NCBI GenBank assembly: GCA_964370775.1
Contig: CAYJKT010000035.1
Coordinates: forward strand, 1 to 26,048
Direction: 5' to 3'
Length of the DNA stretch: 26,048 nucleotides
Source: SIG603 sp964370775
Lineage (GTDB): Bacteria; Bacillota; Clostridia; Oscillospirales; Acutalibacteraceae
Shown: positions 22,452 through 26,048 of the stretch, piece after piece
Position numbering within the stretch: the first letter of the stretch is position 1
How the letters are laid out: every line of letters begins with the position of its first letter
Translations under genes and position numbers: made by a program
Notes under the pieces: generated by a model
What the model was told of the DNA's origin: nothing
Database searches by the model: none
What the model saw: only the letters and a program-made list of their open reading frames with translations

Positions 22452-23042
22452 ATGTGTGATAAACTAATGAAGCAACTAAGTTTTTTAGTTGAAATTGATA
22501 AAATGAAGAGTATCTATCGCCAAACATTTCTGATTGATAAATCACGTGCAGAAACAGATGCTGAACATTCTTGGCATTTTGCACTTATGGCTCAAACATT
22601 ATTTGAGTATTGTGAAATAGACGGTGTAAATATTGACAGAGTTGTTAAAATGGCTTTAGTTCATGATTTAGTGGAAATATATGCTGGTGATACTTTTGCG
22701 TATGATACAGAGGGAAACAAAAGCAAAGAAAAACTCGAAAAAGACTCAGCAACTAAGCTTTTCTCTATTTTACCTATAGAACAAGGTACAGAGTATCGAC
22801 AATTATGGGAGGAGTATGAAGCAACTAGTACTCCTGATGCAATATACGCTACAGCTATTGATAAGTTTCAGCCTTTTATAGCTAATTATTACAGCGGTGG
22901 ACAACCTTGGCTTAAACATGGCATAAATGCAAGCATGGTAAGAGAGCGAATACAGTTTGTTAAAGATGTTATGCCAAAATTGTCAGAGTTTATCGACAAT
23001 GTTATTCAAGACAGTATTGAAAAAGAATATTTAAAGAATTGA
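22452..23042 (+). CDS. HD-domain hydrolase (5'-deoxynucleotidase YfbR-like)
   Basis: The 196-residue cytoplasmic phosphohydrolase of the HD_3 type has DAEHSWHFALMAQ (His39), LVHDLVEIYAGDT (His71-Asp72, Glu75, Asp80) and a late conserved Asp in TAIDKFQP (about 137). These match the metal ligands of YfbR-like 5'-deoxynucleotidases, which remove phosphate from deoxynucleoside monophosphates. The exact substrate is an inference. The ribosome binding site is weak (GATGG about 10 bases upstream). It is a single-gene unit with a promoter resembling the 129-bp repeat promoter and a terminator with the same AAGCTGACAC core as the methyltransferase and acetyltransferase units. Confidence 0.85.
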   Translation: MCDKLMKQLSFLVEIDKMKSIYRQTFLIDKSRAETDAEHSWHFALMAQTLFEYCEIDGVNIDRVVKMALVHDLVEIYAGDTFAYDTEGNKSKEKLEKDSATKLFSILPIEQGTEYRQLWEEYEATSTPDAIYATAIDKFQPFIANYYSGGQPWLKHGINASMVRERIQFVKDVMPKLSEFIDNVIQDSIEKEYLKN

Positions 23043-23056
23043 ACACACTCAAAATA

Positions 23057-23093
23057 AAACAAGCTGACACTTCCATGAGGTGTGAGCTTGTTT
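23057..23093. terminator. Bidirectional terminator between HD-hydrolase and serine dehydratase genes
   Basis: A 14-bp stem with one G-G mismatch (AAACAAGCTGACAC 23057-23070 with GTGTGAGCTTGTTT 23080-23093) and a 9-base loop. The T-rich tail is better on the minus strand (TTTTATTTT), serving sdaAA. It shares the AAGCTGACAC core with two other terminators in the window. Confidence 0.82.
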
Positions 23094-23131
23094 CTTTGCG
23101 TTCTATCAATAATTTTCACATAGTTTGTATG

Positions 23132-24004
23132 TTATCCAAAAACTTCTCTGCATAATCTCTTGCCTGTTTCTGTGCTCGCTAGTCCACCCTCGGCAGTTTC
23201 TTTTAATGTTTGAGACATCACATCGCCTACTTTTTTCATTGCCCAAATAACTTCATCTACTGGAATTGCACTCTCTATCCCTGCAAGAGCCAATTCTGCT
23301 GCAACAAATGCGTTAGAGACACCTGATGCATTTCTTTTTATGCAAGGTATTTCAACCAATCCGGCTACAGGGTCGCACACTAAACCTAATATGTTTTTTA
23401 GAGCAATCGCTGCAGCGTGTGCAATTTGCCTAGGAGTTCCACCACACAGGTCAACAAGTGCCGCCGCAGCCATTGCGCTAGCAGAGCCACATTCAGCTTG
23501 ACAACCTCCCTCTGCACCAGAGATACTTGCTTTGTTTGCAATAACTATTCCTATAGCAGACGCTGTGAAAAGCGAATATACAAGCTCATCATCACTTATA
23601 TTTCTGTCCTCAGCAATGGTTAATATAGCTGCAGGCAAAATTCCACAACTGCCAGCAGTAGGTACTGCAACGATTTTTCCCATGCAAGCGTTTGTTTCTG
23701 ATACAGACAGTGCCTTTGCTAAGGCAGTGCCAAACAATTTACCACAGATATTTCTACCATTTTGTACAGCTTCGTTCATTTTATACGCATCACCACCTGT
23801 TAGACCACTAACAGATCGTGTGTCTTTATTCAAACCTTTTTCTACAGATTTTTTCATTATATTCAAGGTTTGTTTCATTTTGCGAAACACTTCATCTCTG
23901 TCAGTTTCTAATATCTCGGTTTGAGACAAAAGTATCATTTCACCAAAAGGTATGCCACTTTCTTCTGCACACAGTACCAATTCTTCTATTGAGTCATACT
24001 TCAT
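23132..24004 (-). CDS. sdaAA: L-serine dehydratase, iron-sulfur-dependent, alpha subunit
   Basis: The 290-residue catalytic subunit deaminates L-serine to pyruvate and ammonia using a [4Fe-4S] cluster. Features are SGLTGGDAYKMN, the GSCGILPA segment, EGGCQAECGSASAMAAAALV, LVCDPVAGLVEIPCIKRN (cluster cysteines) and GLASTETGKRLC near the end. Length is normal for the two-subunit clostridial type. AGAGGA lies 7 bases before the ATG, and it starts 14 bases after sdaAB, so the two are co-transcribed. It supports serine catabolism and pyruvate supply in an anaerobe; the cluster is oxygen-sensitive. Confidence 0.96.
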   Translation of the reverse strand: MKYDSIEELVLCAEESGIPFGEMILLSQTEILETDRDEVFRKMKQTLNIMKKSVEKGLNKDTRSVSGLTGGDAYKMNEAVQNGRNICGKLFGTALAKALSVSETNACMGKIVAVPTAGSCGILPAAILTIAEDRNISDDELVYSLFTASAIGIVIANKASISGAEGGCQAECGSASAMAAAALVDLCGGTPRQIAHAAAIALKNILGLVCDPVAGLVEIPCIKRNASGVSNAFVAAELALAGIESAIPVDEVIWAMKKVGDVMSQTLKETAEGGLASTETGKRLCREVFG

Positions 24005-24018
24005 TTTAGTCCTCTTTC

Positions 24019-24681
24019 TTATAACGCTTTTAAATAAGTAATATCAAATATATTGCTGTTTTCTAATATAATATTCTTAATATCTTCATCAAACTTGCCG
24101 TCAATTTCTATAGTCATAACAGCAATTCCACCTTTTTTATCTCTGTGTAAAGAAAAACCTTTGATGTTAACTCCGTTGCTACCTAAAATATTAGATACTA
24201 CACCAATCATACCTGGGATATCTTTATGTGGAATAATAAGTGTGTCATATTTTCCGTCAATAGATACTGGGTTACCGTTAACTTCCTTTAAAACGATGTT
24301 TCCACCACCGACTGAAGAACCAACCACTGTAACCTCTTTGCCAGAAACACCGATTAGTGTAATCTTCATTGTGTTAGGGTGAGAATTCTCAATCTCGCCA
24401 GTCAAAAAGTTTATATCAATACCCATGTTTTGGGATATAACAATGCTTTTTGGTATGCTCTCATTATCGGTATCCATTCCAAGAATACCTCCAATAACTG
24501 CAATATCTGTTCCGTGACCTTTGTACGTTTTAGCAAATGAACCTGAAAATAGTATGCTAACTTTCTTTGGTTTTTCGCCAAGCACTACCCCAGCATACAA
24601 GCCAATTCTTACAGCTCCAGCAGTGTGCGAGCTAGACGGACCTATCATTATAGGACCAATTATATCAAATGAATTTAACAT
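24019..24681 (-). CDS. sdaAB: L-serine dehydratase, iron-sulfur-dependent, beta subunit
   Basis: The 220-residue subunit starts MLNSFDIIGPIMIGPSSSHTAGAVRIG, the SDH beta-domain signature (PSSSHT binds serine carboxylate in the family). It ends in an ACT domain (about 148-220; HKDIPGMIGVVSNILGSNGVNIKGFSLHR) that may bind serine as a regulator. It is first in the sdaAB-sdaAA operon. The ATG chosen is the family start, yet no Shine-Dalgarno sequence is seen before it (TTTCAATA), unlike almost every other gene in the window. Two short out-of-frame ATGs lie just upstream. Translation may therefore be weak or controlled. Confidence 0.95.
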   Translation of the reverse strand: MLNSFDIIGPIMIGPSSSHTAGAVRIGLYAGVVLGEKPKKVSILFSGSFAKTYKGHGTDIAVIGGILGMDTDNESIPKSIVISQNMGIDINFLTGEIENSHPNTMKITLIGVSGKEVTVVGSSVGGGNIVLKEVNGNPVSIDGKYDTLIIPHKDIPGMIGVVSNILGSNGVNIKGFSLHRDKKGGIAVMTIEIDGKFDEDIKNIILENSNIFDITYLKAL

Positions 24682-24697
24682 TATTGAAATATGCCAT

Positions 24698-24740
24698 TTT
24701 TATCGCATAAGTTGTTAGTATTAATTTTAGTACGATAAAA
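24698..24740 (-). promoter_or_regulatory. Inverted repeat in the sdaAB leader
   Basis: TTTTATCG (24698-24705) and CGATAAAA (24733-24740) form an 8-bp inverted repeat with 27 bases between, in the untranslated leader 17 bases before the sdaAB start codon. It could be an operator or a hairpin controlling a start codon that lacks a normal ribosome binding site. Confidence 0.4.
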
Positions 24741-24783
24741 TACCTTTCTTTTTTTAATTATCTCTACAAATAATCTACCTTTA

Positions 24784-24812
24784 ATAATAGTATTATTATC
24801 ACCATTTTGCAA
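24784..24812 (-). promoter_or_regulatory. Likely promoter of sdaAB-sdaAA
   Basis: On the minus strand TTGCAA (24807-24812), a 17-bp spacer and TATTAT (24784-24789). It would give a leader of about 95 bases that contains the inverted repeat. Confidence 0.55.
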
Positions 24813-24832
24813 GCAAATTTTACTATTTTTTC

Positions 24833-24873
24833 AAAAAAACAGGCTGAAATCTTTTGATTATGATTTCAGCCTG
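24833..24873 (-). terminator. Terminator of the second methyltransferase gene
   Basis: On the minus strand CAGGCTGAAATC pairs with GATTTCAGCCTG (24840-24851 with 24862-24873, perfect 12 bp, 10-base loop), followed by seven T (complement of 24833-24839). Confidence 0.93.
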
Positions 24874-24888
24874 ACCTTATATAATTTT

Positions 24889-25638
24889 CTATAATTTAAC
24901 AGCTCTAGTAGCAAAAAAACATGGGATGTTCAATTCATGTAGTCTGCCACTGCCATTTGTGTCTTCGTATAAATCTGTTAGCGTAAACCCAGCCTCTAAT
25001 TGCCCACCTATTTGTTCTTCCAATGTGTGAGAGAACTGCACTCCCTCATCATCCTTTTGTAATAGTTCCATTTGGCTTTGATTTTTTAATGGGTTAAACG
25101 GAAATGTATTTACAATTCGTTCTTCATCATTTGTGAGAAAATTCATACCGTTATCTAAGCCAGAAACCAAGATACCACCTTTTTTTAAGATACGATAACA
25201 CTCTTTAAAGATTGATTTTACATCTTCAACATAACAGTTGGAAACAGGGTGAAAGATAATATCAAAACTTTCGTCGTCAAAAGGTAGTGTTTTAGTCATA
25301 TCGTAATGGATAATATCTATGTCATAACCCTCACGCTCTGCCACCATAGCCTCTGACTCTAGTTGCAGTTTAGAATAATCTAACACAGTGCACTTTGCTT
25401 TTAAAGCCGAAAATATAGGCATTTGTTGACCTCCACCAGATGCAAGCCCTAATATCTTCAAGTTTTCTATAGAGTTTGGAAACCACTTTTTAGGCATAGT
25501 TTTAGTAGGAGTTAGGTATACACCCCAGTTACCGTTAAGTGCCTCTTTATATATCTCTGTTGTAATAGGCTTCCCCCATTCCCAACCGTCTTGTACCCAT
25601 TTATCTATAGTCTCAGAATTTATTTGCTGATAATCCAT
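24889..25638 (-). CDS. Class I SAM-dependent methyltransferase
   Basis: The 249-residue cytoplasmic protein has a Methyltransf_11-type Rossmann domain: motif I LKILGLASGGGQQMP (about 60-74), acidic strand-2 end VLDYSKLQLE, motif IV FDDESFDIIFHPVSNCYVEDV, and post-motif ECYRILKKGGILVSG. The N terminus (WVQDGWEWG..T.E.Y..A..G.W.VYLTPTK.MP..WFP) is typical of a family of small-molecule-type methyltransferases common in Firmicutes. The substrate is unknown. It begins 2 bases after the stop of the preceding gene on the same strand, with a purine-rich AAGAGAG upstream inside that gene, so the two are co-transcribed and probably coupled. It is unrelated in detail to the methyltransferase at 18632. 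Confidence 0.88.
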   Translation of the reverse strand: MDYQQINSETIDKWVQDGWEWGKPITTEIYKEALNGNWGVYLTPTKTMPKKWFPNSIENLKILGLASGGGQQMPIFSALKAKCTVLDYSKLQLESEAMVAEREGYDIDIIHYDMTKTLPFDDESFDIIFHPVSNCYVEDVKSIFKECYRILKKGGILVSGLDNGMNFLTNDEERIVNTFPFNPLKNQSQMELLQKDDEGVQFSHTLEEQIGGQLEAGFTLTDLYEDTNGSGRLHELNIPCFFATRAVKL

Positions 25639-25640
25639 CT

Positions 25641-26048
25641 TTATTCTCTCTTTTCTATATAAGCTAATCCTTCGTGCGTTATGATTAAAAATATTACTTT
25701 CATATCTGTGTCTAAAAACGCCATATCCACCTGTGTAAATTCATCATTAAACTTAACATTGTTTTCATCTGTGTTTATAAAAATATATCCGAATGATTTA
25801 ATGTAATTATAAAACTCAAGATTAAATTCAAATGTGTAAACAGGCATTTTATTATGATGTTTAGAACCAAAAAACTTATTATTCATACTTTGGTCTATAA
25901 GTTTCATTTTCTCTTTTGCAATTAATATTACTTTATCGTTATCATCAAAAGAATGAAACAGTTTAACGTATTTTATCTTAGGTTTCAGTGACAATAATAA
26001 TTGTCTGTATTCATCTTTTGTATTAAAGGTAACAGGTTTTAATTTGCT
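25641..26048 (-). CDS. Uncharacterised protein, 5' end beyond the window
   Basis: The frame stays open to the window edge, reading SKLKPVTFNTKDEYRQLLL before a possible but unsupported TTG at 25994. The gene is therefore most likely cut at its 5' end, with at least 135 residues here. The visible part is soluble, rich in Lys, Phe, Ile and Asn, with KYVKLFHSFDDNDKVILIAKE, a TFEFNLEFYNYI segment and a C terminus DMKVIFLIITHEGLAYIE. The last strand loosely recalls the C-terminal pattern of DUF3885-type proteins, but I do not recognise it. It ends 2 bases before the methyltransferase ATG and forms an operon with it. Confidence 0.6.
   Translation of the reverse strand, partial: SKLKPVTFNTKDEYRQLLLSLKPKIKYVKLFHSFDDNDKVILIAKEKMKLIDQSMNNKFFGSKHHNKMPVYTFEFNLEFYNYIKSFGYIFINTDENNVKFNDEFTQVDMAFLDTDMKVIFLIITHEGLAYIEKRE

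Noticed and set aside
25641..25994. A complete 117-residue gene starting with TTG at 25994
   Set aside because: No ribosome binding site precedes this TTG and the frame stays open to the end of the window, so a truncated longer gene is more likely.

Overview
This is an AT-rich (roughly two-thirds A+T by eye) chromosomal window from a low-GC Gram-positive bacterium, most likely a member of the Clostridia. The evidence is the gene order ylxM-ffh-rpsP-khpA, a CIRCE-controlled groES-groEL pair, a two-subunit iron-sulfur L-serine dehydratase, lipoproteins with Gram-positive lipoboxes, strong AGGAGG-type ribosome binding sites, and near-consensus sigma-A promoters with 17-bp spacers. No species is claimed.

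Layout. At 1-230 lie a tRNA-Arg(CCU) with encoded CCA and, just upstream on the same strand, a broken tRNA-Arg-like sequence. At 396-2525 (minus) are a sugar-phosphate isomerase/epimerase-like protein and a Gfo/Idh/MocA oxidoreductase, separated by a terminator. At 2587-6279 (minus) is an XpaC-TelA-TPM envelope/stress operon driven by a strong promoter. At 6388-7187 (plus) is a DUF4358-like lipoprotein whose start region is duplicated and buried in a long foldback. At 7270-8361 (minus) is an N-acetylhexosamine 1-kinase-like enzyme. At 8441-10698 (minus) are khpA, rpsP, ffh and ylxM, sharing a back-to-back divergent promoter region with a threonine aldolase gene (plus). At 11889-14779 (plus) are a 33-residue membrane peptide gene, metG and tatD. 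At 14808-18342 (plus) are secA and a lipoprotein gene.

At 18331-20202 is the most unusual part. Two single-gene units, a SAM methyltransferase and a GNAT acetyltransferase, each follow an identical 129-bp promoter-bearing direct repeat, and each ends in a terminator built on the same AAGCTGAC core. The methyltransferase unit also carries a 13-codon leader peptide and two mutually exclusive hairpins, one ending in a U-run; this looks like a ribosome-controlled transcription attenuator. A third single gene, an HD-domain hydrolase at 22452-23042, has a diverged version of the same promoter (27 of 33 bases) and the same terminator core. groES-groEL (minus, 20214-22139, with CIRCE) sits between the second and third units.

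At 23132-24681 (minus) are the L-serine dehydratase subunits. At 24833-26048 (minus) are a second SAM methyltransferase and an unrecognised gene cut by the window edge.

Most genes are core housekeeping (translation, protein export and folding). The accessory single-gene units inserted among them are the part that may represent something undescribed: small promoter-gene-terminator cassettes, one excisable through 129-bp repeats and one with a leader-peptide attenuator typical of drug-inducible genes.
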